A DNA stretch of 64,000 bases. It comes from Euglena gracilis. Its lineage: Eukaryota > Euglenida > Euglenophyceae > Euglenales. The position numbers were made by a program, and so were the translations under genes. The stretch lies in the NCBI GenBank assembly GCA_039621445.1, contig CP154954.1, forward strand, positions 67,986,714-68,050,713, given 5' to 3'. Every line of letters begins with the position of its first letter. The stretch's first letter is position 1. Positions 40,244 through 52,793 of this stretch are shown here, piece after piece. Under the pieces are notes generated by a model. That model did not search any database. It was not told the DNA's origin and saw nothing but the letters and a program-made list of their open reading frames with translations.

Positions 40244-40390
40244 CTGCAACCAAGGGCACGATTGTTTGTGCACTTTCGCCTGCCCCCCCCCAGAATGTAA
40301 AGAGTGCACAAAGATCCATCCAAACTTCCAGAACCCCGGGATATCCAATATTTTTGGCTGACAGGACCCCCCCAAACCATGTCCCCACAC

Positions 40391-40492
40391 CGGCAGTCCC
40401 AATACTCATGCACCAGCCGCAGGTACTCCATCTTGCGCAGGGTCTCTGGATCGTGCCGGTGGTTCTGGTGGGACAGGTGCTCGCGCGCCTCC
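40391..40492 (-). CDS. TRPC4AP-like gene, exon E2
   Basis: 102 bp (1 + 33 codons + 2): EAREHLSHQNHRHDPETLRK, then MEYLRLVHEYWDC(R). The acceptor ggcggcggacag is not pyrimidine-rich. The donor gtgtgg follows 40391. The K-x-x-(F/Y)-LRLVH-x(2)-W/C-D motif is characteristic of the TRPC4AP family. Confidence 0.7.
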
Positions 40493-42070
40493 CTGTCCGC
40501 CGCAGCCGCCCGCCGAGTGGATGGGGGTTTCTTGATTTTCGGCTCAAACTGGGTCCCACAAAAAAATGGGTGCTTTCGCCATTGATTTTTTTTGTACCCC
40601 AAAATTGGCCCCCCCCCAAAGTGCCCCTCATCCCCCCAGTCTAAAAAAAAAAAACCCAAGAGAATTACAAACTGCTCCCGGAGAAGCAGGGCCAACGACA
40701 ACGCTTTCTCACCGACTGTGGCCCCAGGTATTAAATGAGGGGGGGGGGGAGGGGGGGACCCGCCCCCCCCCAGGTGGAAAAAAAAACCGGCACGAAGCGC
40801 AAGGAAAAAAATTGAGGGGCTTCAAAAAGTGAACAAAACTGCGTTTTCAAGTATTTTTTCTCCAAATTCACATAAACATATGATAAAAACACAAGTCTGC
40901 CAGCGCGAACCGCCGGGGAAGAAAAAAAGGTTGGTTCTATAAGGCCCCTCGGTCCTCACCCTGTACAAAATCAACGCTCACTTTTTACCCTACTCGGCCC
41001 AACCCACCGCCACAGCCCAGCCTGTAAAATCCCTGGTCCCAACATATGCGTAACCACACCTTCAACATCTGTATCCCGGCAACAGCTGCATGCCCTTCGC
41101 AAAATTCACTTTAACTCCCCCATCCTCTGTCAATCCCCTCAATTGCCGTACCACCTTAACCCCCCAAAATAAACCCCCAGTTGTTGTTGACAGTTGATAA
41201 ACCCCCAGTTGTCATATTGACACCCGAATTCAGGGCCCGCCACACACCATAGAAACACAAAACGTCAAGGTTTTTGGGAAACAGGGTGTGGCTGGGGCCA
41301 TGATGGAATGCCACGAGCTCCGCAGGCGGGGAGCTGGCTTTGGGGATGCGGGCTGGGGGCACTGCCCGCGGGCGTAAAGCCGTTCCAGAAGTTGGCCCCA
41401 TCGCCTCCCGCGTGATCGCCGCCGTCGGCAACAGAGCCCTGCAGGATGCACAAACATTACAACCACCGCAGCTGAATGTCCATGCAATGCACATTGTTGC
41501 GCGTGACTTTTGCCAACTGATTTCCTATGATTTCCTCCGCGAACACTCTTCAAAAAGGACGGGAAGAAATGTCGTCATGGGTCTCCTCGTCCTCTATCTT
41601 GTATGATGTCTTCTGCCTCAATTGACTGCTTGACGACGTATAATACCCCCCAGGGGATTATTTATTTTTTTTGCCCAAAGGGGACATCAACGCCTGAAAC
41701 CGTCTGAAATTCAATAAAAACCGAAGTTGAAAAGCAAAAAAAGCCCCCCCCCCCGTCCTCCCTCAATACAGTTTTTACCCCCTCCTACCTCCTACAGTAG
41801 TTTTTGGCGGGGAACAGAAAGTTTGGGCCACAAATTTAGAAAAAAATCGACAAAAAAAACTGTGCATTCAACAGTACGACCCCTTGATTGTCCTTTGTGA
41901 CACTTGGTGGCAACACCTTGGTGGGGGGGGCATTAATTGGCATATTTGTGTCAATGATATATTCTGGGCCCTTTCTGTGTCTTGAACGAAGCTTGTTATT
42001 TATCCAGATCCCCAAGCAAAAGCCAAACTCAGACGTGGGCAGGAAATTGTGCAGTTAACCCCCAAATGCG
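40493..42070. other. Intron 1 (5' to exon E2), first part
   Basis: G/C runs, then from 41285 the left copy of the large direct duplication. A plus-strand frame near 41340-41606 (GNRALQDAQTLQPPQLNVHA, then FLREHSSKRTGRNVVMGLL) looks protein-like. In the second copy (59956-60222), however, most differences are non-synonymous, so coding is doubtful. Confidence 0.4.
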
Positions 42071-42360
42071 GAACCAGGCTGTATTTTAGTCGGGTGCCGA
42101 CCCCACCCCTGGGGGGGGGGGGGTGCCTGCCTGGGCAGGCACTCCAAGGCACTCCAAATCCGACCCCCCGAGGGGGGGGGGGGTAGGGCACACGGCCAAA
42201 AGTGCCCTAGCACAACCCCGGCGCCGAAGGCGCCGGGGAGCCAAAAATGGCCTATTTTCAAAGGAATGTGCCTGGGCACAGGCCGAAATCCGACCCCCCC
42301 CCTTCGGGGGGTAGTGCCTGCCTGGGCAGGCACTCCGGACCCCCCCTCCCCCCCCGGGGT
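42071..42360. repeat. AGTGCCTGCCTGGGCAGGCACT element (inverted relative to 28.2 kb)
   Basis: gtgcctgcctgggcaggcac occurs near 42122 and 42311, flanking C/G runs, cggcgccgaaggcgccg and gtgcctgggcacaggccgaa. The order is the reverse of 28110-28350. It is repeated at 60690-60950 in the duplicate. Confidence 0.75.
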
Positions 42361-42624
42361 TGGTAAAAAAAAACAGCCTATGCGGAACCCCCTCCTGGTT
42401 ATAAATTACATTACATTATATTATGTTCTATTATGTTTGGGTATTGTTTTTTCACTGGCCTACCCCACCAATTCCCCCCCCCCTGATGGTCCAACATTGA
42501 CCAAGGAGTTAAAACACCTGCCAAAAAAAACATTGAACTTCAATGAAAAACGACAGGCGACAGGTCCTGGTGTGTGTGACGTTGACACAACACGCCAAAA
42601 AGGAGGAAATATCAACAAGTCAAC

Positions 42625-42838
42625 ACCCAGGGTTGGATGGGAGACACCTCCCGAGAGATCCCATCTGGCTCTTTGTCGGTGAAGATGGAATCAAAGGTGT
42701 CGAAGATGACCTGCAGGATGCTGCGACCGGAGAGGCGGTGCCAGACCTCGGTGGAGCGCCGCCCAGACAAGAGGGACGACAAGATGAAGAGGACCTCACT
42801 CTGGCAGCTCACAATGGACAACGACCGCGCCTCCTCAC
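42625..42838 (-). CDS. TRPC4AP-like gene, exon E1
   Basis: About 214 bp. The minus strand reads SLSIVSCQSEVLFILSSLLS, GRRSTEVWHRLSGRSILQVI and FDTFDSIFTDKEPDGIS. The acceptor ttgctctccag lies before 42838. The 3' end is uncertain: gttgac after 42625 keeps phase with E2. EVL-x-(F/I)L-x-LL-(S/G)-G-(K/R)R-x(2)-V followed by a F-D-x-(L/F) helix is how the conserved TRPC4AP/DUF3689 core begins. An identical copy lies at 61229-61442. Confidence 0.6.
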
Positions 42839-42934
42839 CTGGAGAGCAAGGGAATTTTGTAGATGGAAGGAAGAAAAGCATCCCGAAACAACCCTGAAAT
42901 GCCTGTGTGGGCGGTACCTAAATTGGTCACTTAC

Positions 42935-42984
42935 GCACTGTCCAGTGAGTGGACCAGAAAATCCGTAGTCACACCGGGAGCAAG
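42935..42984 (-). CDS. TRPC4AP-like gene, tentative exon E0
   Basis: A perfect donor gtaagt follows 42935, and the acceptor-like tgtcctcctcgtcag precedes 42984. In the frame compatible with E1 it reads CSRCDYGFSGPLTGQC. The phase to E1 works only if E1 starts at the GAG five bases in. The N-terminal part of the protein would lie further right and was not found. Confidence 0.35.
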
Positions 42985-45900
42985 CTGACGAGGAGGACAT
43001 TCCCGTGAGTTGAAGGTGTTTGGAGAAGGTGTTAGGTCGAAGACGACATCGGGCAGCAATGACGCACAACAATAGCCATTTTATATCATTCTGCACCGTT
43101 GTCGTCCGACCCTTCATTTAGTAACTTGTCAAACCGAAAATGCAACCGAGCAGGAAAAGGAAATATATATGAAGCACCACAAGATGGGCTGAAGGAAAAG
43201 CCTTTCCTCCCAAAGAAGAGTGGCAAGCAGGGGCTCATCATTGGCTGCAGGGCGACGAAAGCCTGGCGGAGACAACCGAGCGCAGCGCACAACCACCGCC
43301 CCACGCACATCCGTCAGCCCAACAGGGAACAAAAGCAATAATCACACCGGCGTCATCGAGCTGGGTCAGAATGGGGTCATCATGTTTCAGTGCCAGTACA
43401 GGCATTCAATCGGGGACAGGGGTGAAGGGAGGATGAAAAAAACAACACGTGCGTCTGCCATGCCTTTCGGACGACATGCTGCCAAGGCTGGGCAGCGGCG
43501 TATACGCAGTGACATGGGCTGCAAACTGCGTGGCGCATTGCCTGCAAAAACCGCGCACCCCCGGGACACCCCGCCACACCCCCGTCCTGCAGTTGCTCCC
43601 CACGCCAAGCGTGACGGGGACACCCAGAAAGGTCCGCCAAGGTCCGTCCACACCCCGGCGACGAGCCTCGCCAACCGGGCACCCAGCATGCCCAAACAGA
43701 CGCTATCAGGCGCGCCACGAATCTCATCTGTGGCATCAAAGAGGAATGGCAAGCGGGGGCTCATCATTGGCTGCAGGGTGACGAAAGCCTGGCGGAGACA
43801 ACCGAGCGCAGCGCACAACCACCGCCCCACGCAAATCCGTCAGCCCAACAGGGAACAAAAGCAATAATCACACCGGCGTCATCGAGCTGGGTTAGAATGG
43901 GGTCATCATGTTTCAATGCCAGTACAGGCATTCAATCGGGGACAGGGGTGGAGGGAGGATGAAAAAAAAAACAACACGTGCGTCTGCCATATGCCTTTCG
44001 GACGACATGCTGCCAAGGCTGGGCAGCGACGTATACGCAGTGGCATGGGCTGCAAACTGCGTGCCGCATTGCCTGCAAAAACCGCGCACCCCCGGGACAC
44101 CCCGCCACACCCCCGTCCTGCAGTTGCTCCCCACGTCAAGCGTGACGGGGACTCCCAGAAAGGTCCGCCAAGGTCCGTCCACACCCCGGCGACGAGCCAT
44201 GCCCCAACCCCCCGGCTCGCCAACCGGGCACCCAGCATGCCCAAACAGACGCTATCAGGCGCGCTACGAATCTCATCTGTGGCATCAAAGAGGAGTGGCA
44301 AGCGGGGGCTCATCATTGGCTGCAGGGCGACGAAAGCCTGGCGGAGACAACCGAGCGCAGCGCACAACCACCGCCCCACGCACATCCGTCAGCCCAACAG
44401 GGAACAAAAGCAATAATCACACCGGCGTCATCGAGCTGGGTTAGAATGGGGTCATCATGTTTCAGTGCCAGTACAGGCATTCAATCGGGGACAGGGGTGA
44501 AGGGAGGATGAAAAAAACAACACGTGCGTCTGCCATGCCTTTCGGACGACATGCTGCCAAGGCTGGGCAGCGGCGTATACGCAGTGACACGGGCTGCAAA
44601 CTGCGTGCCGCATTGCCTGCAAAAACCGCGCACCCCCGGGACACCCCGCCACACCCCCGTCCTGCAATTGCTCCCCACGCCAAGCGTGATGGGGACACCC
44701 AGAAAGGTCCGCCAAGGTCCGTCCACACCCCGGCGACGAGCCTCGCCAACCGGGCACCCAGCATGCCCAAGCAGACGCTACCAGGCACGCTACGAATCTC
44801 ATCTGTGGCATCAAAGAGGAATGGCAAGCGGGGGCTCATCATTACCTGCAGGGCGACGAAAGCCTGGCGGAGACAACCGAGCGCAGCGCACAACCACCGC
44901 CCCACGCACATCCGTCAGCCCAACAGGGAACAAAAGGAATAATCACACCGGCGTCATCGAGCTGGGTTAGAATGGGGTCATCATGTTTCAGTGCCAGTAC
45001 AGGCATTCAATCGGGGACAGGGGTGAAGGGAGGATGAAAAAAACAACACGTGCGTCTGCCATGCCTTTCGGACGACATGCTGCCAAGGCTGGGCAGCGGC
45101 GTATACGCAGTGGCATGGGCTGCAAACTGCGTGCCGCATTGCTGCAAAAACCGCGCACCCCCAGGACACCCCGCCACACCCCCGTCCTGCAGTTGCTCCC
45201 CACGTCAAGCGTGACGGGGACACCCAGAAAGGTCCGCCAAGGTCCGTCCACACCCCGGCGACGAACCTCGCCAACCGGGCACCCAGCATGCCCAAACAGA
45301 CGCTATCAGGCGCGCCACGAATCTCATCTGTGGCATCAAAGAGGAGTGGCAAGCAAGGGCTCATCATTGGCTGCAGGGCGACGAAAGCCTGGCGGAGACA
45401 ACTGAGCGCAGCGCACAACCACCGCCCCACGCAAATCCGTCAGCCCAACAGGGAACAAAAGCAATAATCACACCGGCGTCATCGAGCTGGGTTAGAATGG
45501 GGTCATCATGTTTCAATGCCAGTACAGGCATTCAATCGGGGACAGGGGTGGAGGGAGGATGAAAAAAAAAAAACAACACGTGCGTCTGCCATATGCCTTT
45601 CGGACGACATGCTGCCAAGGCTGGGCAGCGACGTATACGCAGTGGCATGGGCTGCAAACTGCGTGCCGCATTGCCTGCAAAAACCGCGCACCCCCGGGAC
45701 ACCCCGCCACACCCCCGTCCTGCAGTTGCTCCCCACGTCAAGCGTGACGGGGACTCCCAGAAAGGTCCGCCAAGGTCCGTCCACACCCCGGCGACGAGCC
45801 ATGCCCCAACCCCCCGGCTCGCCAACCGGGCACCCAGCATGCCCAAACAGACGCTATCAGGCGCGCTACGAATCTCATCTGTGGCATCAAAGAGGAGTGG

Positions 45901-48900
45901 CAAGCGGGGGCTCATCATTGGCTGCAGGGCGACGAAAGCCTGGCGGAGACAACCGAGCGCAGCGCACAACCACCGCCCCACGCACATCCGTCAGCCCAAC
46001 AGGGAACAAAAGGAATAATCACACCGGCGTCATCGAGCTGGGTTAGAATGGGGTCATCATGTTTCTATGCCAGTACAGGCATTCAATCGGGGACAGGGGT
46101 GGAGGGAGGATGAAAAAAACAACACGTGCGTCTGCCATGCCTTTCGGACGACATGCTGCCAAGGCTGGGCAGCGGCGTATACGCAGTGGCACGGGCTGCA
46201 AACTGCGTGCCGCATTGCCTGCAAAAACCGCGCACCCCCGGGACACCCCGCCACACCCCCGTCCTGCAGTTGCTCCCCACGTCAAGCGTGACGGGGACAC
46301 CCAGAAAGGTCCGCCAAGGTCCGTCCACACCCCGGCGACGAGCCATGCCCCAACCCCCCGGCTCGCCAACCGGGCACCCAGCATGCCCAAACAGACGCTA
46401 TCAGGCGCGCTACGAAATCTCATTTGCGGCATCAAAGAGGAGTGGCAAGCGGGGGCTCATCATTGGCTGCAGGGCGACGAAAGCCTGGCGGAGACAACCG
46501 AGCGCAGCGCACAACCACCGCCCCACGCACATCCGTCAGCCCAACAGGGAACAAAAGGAATAATCACACCGGCGTCATCGAGCTGGGTTAGAATGGGGTC
46601 ATCATGTTTCAATGCCAGTACAGGCATTCAATCGGGGACAGGGGTGGAGGGAGGATGAAAAAAACAACACGTGCGTCTGCCATGCCTTTCGGACGACATG
46701 CTGCCAAGGCTGGGCAGCGGCGTATACGCAGTGGCATGGGCTGCAAACTGCGTGCCGCATTGCCTGCAAAAACCGCGCACCCCCGGGACACCCCACCACA
46801 CCCCCGTCCTGCAGTTGCTCCCCACGTCAAGCGTGACGGGGACACCCAGAAAGGTCCGCCAAGGTCCGTCCACACCCCGGCGACGAGCCATGCTCCAACC
46901 CCCCGGCTCGGCAACCGGGCACCCAGCATGCCCAAACAGACGCTATCAGGCGCGCTACGAATCTCATTTGCGGCATCAAAGAGGAGTGGCAAGCAGGGGC
47001 TCATCATTGGCTGCAGGGCGACGAAAGCCTGGCGGAGACAACCGAGCGCAGCGCACAACCACCGCCCCACGCACATCCGTCAGCCCAACAGGGAACAAAA
47101 GCAATAATCACACCGGCGTCATCGAGCTGGGTTAGAATGGGGTCATCATGTTTCAGTGCCAGCACAGGCATTCAATCGGGGACAGGGGTGGAGGGAGGAT
47201 GAAAAAAACAACCGGCAGAACCTCCCGTGCGTCTGCCATGCCTTTCGGACGACATGCTGCCAAGGCTGGGCAGCGGCGTATACGCAGTGACATGGGCTGC
47301 AAACTGCGTGCCGCATTGCCTGCAAAAACCGCGCACCCCCGGGACACCCCGCCACACCCCCGTCCTGCAGTTGCTCCCCACGTCAAGCGTGACGGGGACA
47401 CCGAGAAAGGTCCGCCAAGGTCCGTCCACACCCCGGCGACGAGCAACACCCCAACCCCCCGGCTCGCCAACCGGGCACCCAGCATGCCCAAACAGACGCT
47501 ATCAGGCGCGCTACGAATCTCATCTGTGGCATCAAAGAGGAGTGGCAAGCGGGGGCTCATCATTGGCTGCAGGGCGACGAAAGCCTGGCGGAGACAACCG
47601 AGCGCAGCGCACAACCACCGCCCCACGCACATCCGTCAGCCCAACAGGGAACAAAAGCAATAATCACACCGGCGTCATCGAGCTGGGTTAGAATGGGGTC
47701 ATCATGTTTCAATGCCAGTACAGGCATTCAATCGGGGACAGGGGTGGAGGGAGGATGAAAAAAACAACACGTGCGTCTGCCATGCCTTTCGGACGACATG
47801 CTGCCAAGGCTGGGCAGCGGCGTATACGCAGTGGCATGGGCTGCAAACTGCGTGCCGCATTGCCTGCAAAAACCGCGCACCCCCGGGACACCCCGCCACA
47901 CCCCCGTCCTGCAGTTGCTCCCCACGTCAAGCGTGACGGGGACACCCAGAAAGGTCCGCCAAGGTCCGTCCACACCCCGGCGACGAGCCATGCCCCAACC
48001 CCCCGGCTCGCCAACCGGGCACCCAGCATGCCCAACAGACGCTATCAGGCGCGCTACGAATCTCATCTGTGGCATCAAAGAGGAGTGGCAAGCGGGGGCT
48101 CATCATTGGCTGCAGGGCGACGAAAGCCTGGCGGAGACAACCGAGCGCAGCGCACAACCACCGCCCCACGCACATCCGTCAGCCCAACAGGGAACAAAAG
48201 CAATAATCACACCGGCGTCATCGAGCTGGGTTAGAATGGGGTCATCATGTTTCAATGCCAGTACAGGCATTCAATCGGGGACAGGGGTGGAGGGAGGATG
48301 AAAAAAACAACACGTGCGTCTGCCATGCCTTTCGGACGACATGCTGCCAAGGCTGGGCAGCGGCGTATACGCAGTGACATGGGCTGCAAACTGCGTGCCG
48401 CATTGCCTGCAAAAACCGCGCACCCCCGGGACACCCCGCCACACCCCCGTCCTGCAGTTGCTCCCCACGTCAAGCGTGACGGGGACACCCAGAAAGGTCC
48501 GCCAAGGTCCGTCCACACCCCGGCGACGAGCCATGCCCCAACCCCCCGGCTCGCCAACCGGGCACCCAGCATGCCCAAACAGACGCTATCAGGCGCGCTA
48601 CGAATCTCATTTGCGGCATCAAAGAGGAGTGGCAAGCGGGGGCTCATCATTGGCTGCAGGGCGACGAAAGCCTGGCGGAGACAACCGAGCGCAGCGCACA
48701 ACCACCGCCCCACGCACATCCGTCAGCCCAACAGGGAACAAAAGCAATAATCACACCGGCGTCATCGAGCTGGGTTAGAATGGGGTCATCATGTTTCAGT
48801 GCCAGCACAGGCATTCAATCGGGGACAGGGGTGGAGGGAGGATGAAAAAAACAACACGTGCGTCTGCCATGCCTTTCGGACGACATGCTGCCAAGGCTGG

Positions 48901-51792
48901 GCAGCGGCGTATACGCAGTGGCATGGGCTGCAAACTGCGTGCCGCATTGCTGCAAAAACCGCGCACCCCCGGGACACCCCGCCACACCCCCGTCCTGCAG
49001 TTGCTCGCCATGCCAAGCGTGACGGGGACACCCAGAAAGGTCCGCCAAGGTCCGTCCACACCCCGGCGACGAGCCACAACCCAACCCCCCGGCTCGCCAA
49101 CCGGGCACCCAGCATGCCCAAACAGACGCTATCAGGCGCGCTACGAATCTCATTTGCGGCATCAAAGAGGAGTGGCAAGCAGGGGCTCATCATTGGCTGC
49201 AGGGGCGACGAAAGCCTGGCGGAGACAACCGAGCGCAGCGCACAACCACCGCCCCACGCACATCCGTCAGCCCAACAGGGAACAAAAGCAATAATCACAC
49301 CGGCGTCATCGAGCTGGGTTAGAATGGGGTCATCATATTTCAATGCCAGCACAGGCATTCAATCGGGGACAGGGGTGGAGGGAGGATGAAAAAAACAACA
49401 CGTGCGTCTGCCATGCCTTTCGGACGACATGCTGCCAAGGCTGGGCAGCGGCGTATACGCAGTGGCATGGGCTGCAAACTGCGTGCCGCATTGCTGCAAA
49501 AACCGCGCACCCCCGGGACACCCCGCCACACCCCCGTCCTGCAGTTGCTCGCCATGCCAAGCGTGACGGGGACACCCAGAAAGGTCCGCCAAGGTCCGTC
49601 CACACCCCGGCGACGAGCCACAACCCAACCCCCCGGCTCGCCAACCGGGCACCCAGCATGCCCAAACAGACGCTATCAGGCGCGCTACGAATCTCATTTG
49701 CGGCATCAAAGAGGAGTGGCAAGCAGGGGCTCATCATTGGCTGCAGGGCGACGAAAGCATGGCGGAGACAACCGAGCGCAGCGCACAACCACCGCCCCAC
49801 GCACATCCGTCAGCCCAACAGGGAACAAAAGCAATAATCACACCGGCGTCATCGAGCTGGGTTAGAATGGGGTCATCATGTTTCAGTGCCAGCACAGGCA
49901 TTCAATCGGGGACAGGGGTGGAGGGAGGATGAAAAAAACAACCGGCAGAACCTCCCGTGCGTCTGCCATGCCTTTCGGACGACATGCTGCCAAGGCTGGG
50001 CAGCGGCGTATACGCAGTGACATGGGCTGCAAACTGCGTGCCGCATTGCCTGCAAAAACCGCGCACCCCCGGGACACCCCGCCACACCCCCGTCCTGCAG
50101 TTGCTCCCCACGTCAAGCGTGACGGGGACACCCAGAAAGGTCCGCCAAGGTCCGTCCACACCCCGGCAACGAGCCATGCCCCAACCCCCCGGCTCGCCAA
50201 CCGGGCACCCAGCATGCCCATACAGACGCTATCAGGCGCGCTACGAATCTCATTTGCGGCATCAAAGAGGAGTGGCAAGCAGGGGCTCATCATTGGCTGC
50301 AGGGCGACGAAAGCCTGGCGGAGACAACCGAGCGCAGCGCACAACCACTGCCCCACGCACATCCGTCAGCCCAACAGGGAACAAAAGCAATAATCACACC
50401 GGCGTCATCGAGCTGGGTTAGAATGGGGTCATCATGTTTCAGTGCCAGCACAGGCATTCAATCGGGGACAGGGGTGGAGGGAGGATGGAAAACACACCAC
50501 GTGCGTCTGCCATGCCTTTCGGACGACATGCTGCCAAGGCTGGGCAGCGGCGTTAACGCAGTGGCATGGGCTGCAAACTGCGTGCCGCATTGCTGCAAAA
50601 ACCGCGCACCCCCGGGACACCCCGCCACACCCCCGTCCTGCAGTTGCTCGCCATGCCAAGCGTGACGGGGACACCCAGAAAGGTCCGCCAAGGTCCGTCC
50701 ACACCCCGGCGACGAGCCACAACCCAACCCCCCGGCTCGCCAACCGGGCACCCAGCATGCCCAAACAGACGCTATCAGGCGCGCTACGAATCTCATTTGC
50801 GGCATCAAAGAGGAGTGGCAAGCAGGGGCTCATCATTGGCTGCAGGGCGACGAAAGCCTGGCGGAGACAACCGAGCGCAGCGCACAACCACCGCCCCACG
50901 CACATCCGTCAGCCCAACAGGGAACAAAAGCAATAATCACACCGGCGTCATCGAGCTGGGTTAGAATGGGGTCATCATATTTCAATGCCAGCACAGGCAT
51001 TCAATCGGGGACAGGGGTGGAGGGAGGATGAAAAAAACAACACGTGCGTCTGCCATGCCTTTCGGACGACATGCTGCCAAGGCTGGGCAGCGGCGTATAC
51101 GCAGTGGCATGGGCTGCAAACTGCGTGCCGCATTGCTGCAAAAACCGCGCACCCCCGGGACACCCCGCCACACCCCCGTCCTGCAGTTGCTCGCCATGCC
51201 AAGCGTGACGGGGACACCCAGAAAGGTCCGCCAAGGTCCGTCCACACCCCGGCGACGAGCCACAACCCAACCCCCCGGCTCGCCAACCGGGCACCCAGCA
51301 TGCCCAAACAGACGCTATCAGGCGCGCTACGAATCTCATTTGCGGCATCAAAGAGGAGTGGCAAGCGGGGGCTCATCATTGGCTGCAGGGCGACGAAAGC
51401 CTGGCGGAGACAACCGAGCGCAGCGCACAACCACCGCCCCACGCACATCCGTCAGCCCAACAGGGAACAAAAGCAATAATCACACCGGCGTCATCGAGCT
51501 GGGTTAGAATGGGGTCATCATGTTTCAGTGCCAGCACAGGCATTCAATCGGGGACAGGGGTGGAGGGAGGATGAAAAAAACAACACGTGCGTCTGCCATG
51601 CCTTTCGGACGACATGCTGCCAAGGCTGGGCAGCGGCGTATACGCAGTGGCATGGGCTGCAAACTGCGTGCCGCATTGCCTGCAAAAACCGCGCACCCCC
51701 GGGACACCCCGCCACACCCCCGTCCTGCAGTTGCTCCCCACGCCAAGCGTGACGGGGACACCGAGAAAGGTCCGCCAAGGTCCGTCCACACC

Positions 51793-52793
51793 CAGGGGGG
51801 GGGGAAATTATGCGGTCTGGCAGGCGGGGAAAAAATGCGGAAATTATGCGGAAAAATGCGGAAAAATGCGGAAATTATGCGGAAATTATGCGGAAAAAAA
51901 ATGTGGGAAATATGCGGAAAAATGCGGAAAATATGCCGAAATTCTGTGGAGTCCCAGGTCACGTGGAGAGGACAGATATATTTCTACCTCACAATATGCA
52001 AGGTCCCGATGCTAGCACACCATGCCCAAGCTAGCCAGAAGTCACCAAAATGCAATGGAAAAACCAAGCACAAGAACAATGTTCAGCGGCAGTATCGCAT
52101 GTGTTCAAAAGACACGGACGCATTCAATGCGAACAGGTCAGAGGGAGGTGAAACGCCCAGACAAATCACCATTAAATTGAAGCATGAACTCCAACCTCCG
52201 TGCATTTTGTGACAAAGCCCACTGATCGTCATCCAGCTGTCCGCAAACGGGAAAAAAACCTTTCCACACTTGAAGTGGCGACCGGGGTGGAAATCAGAAA
52301 CAAAACACGTTCACGAAAAAGAGATGGCCGATGCGTCTTCCACCATTCAGTTAACTCCTCTGGGCTGTCAATATCCCTGTTTGTGCATTGCAAATATTGT
52401 ATGACATCTTCATCACATCCGTCCAAACGCAACGCTGAGTAATCTGTGGGAGCTGATGACATAAGAGGCAAATTATTTGGGTTGAGCAAGCGAAGTTGAC
52501 GGTAAAACTCAATTTGTTCCTTGCATAAAACAGAGAGATGAAAAGACGAGCACTTGTGCCCAACATATTGGGGAAACAATGAACCTTGTAGAAATGCGGA
52601 AATTATGCGGAAAAATGTGGAAATTATGCGAAAAAATGCGGTAATTATGCGGAAAAATGCGGAAAATGCGGGATAATGCGGAAATTATGCGGAAAAATGC
52701 GGGAAAATGCGGAAAAATGCGGAAAAATGCGGAAATGCGGAAAAATGCGGAATAATGCGGAATAATGTGGACCGCATAATTTCCCCACCCCTG
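51793..52793 (-). mobile_element. Degenerate 1.0-kb hAT transposon inserted in the satellite
   Basis: The ends caggggggggggaaattatg and, inverted at the right, caggggtggggaaattatgc form terminal repeats. ccacacc (51786-51792 and 52794-52800) is duplicated; allowing for one extra C it can be read as the 8 bp usual for hAT. Removing the element restores the satellite phrase tccgtccacaccccggcgac. Arrays of atgcggaaa lie inside both ends. A transposase remnant is at 52229-52579. Confidence 0.9.
52229..52579 (-). pseudogene. hAT transposase C-terminal fragment (dimerisation domain)
   Basis: The minus strand reads ELTEWWKTHRPSLFRERVLF and then STPVATSSVERFFSRL. This is the W-W-x(n)-L-x-(I/T)-P-A-(S/T)-S-x-x-x-E-R-x-F-S block of the hAT C-terminal dimerisation domain. 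It stops with TGA right after LRTAG. The catalytic N-terminal part is absent from the element, so it cannot be active. The usual downstream helix is not recognisable. Confidence 0.8.

Larger units (their letters stand above)
41285..45430. repeat. Left copy of large direct duplication
   Basis: 41285 onward recurs at 59902 to the window end. 42480-45430 matches 61085-64000 almost base for base at an offset of 18604. 41285-42430 differs from 59902-61040 by several per cent. It spans exons E1/E0 and the first satellite units. Confidence 0.9.

Noticed and set aside
41340-41606. Plus-strand ORF conserved in the duplicate at 59956-60222
   Set aside because: Conservation is explained by the duplication, and most differences between the copies change the protein, so it is not under visible coding constraint.
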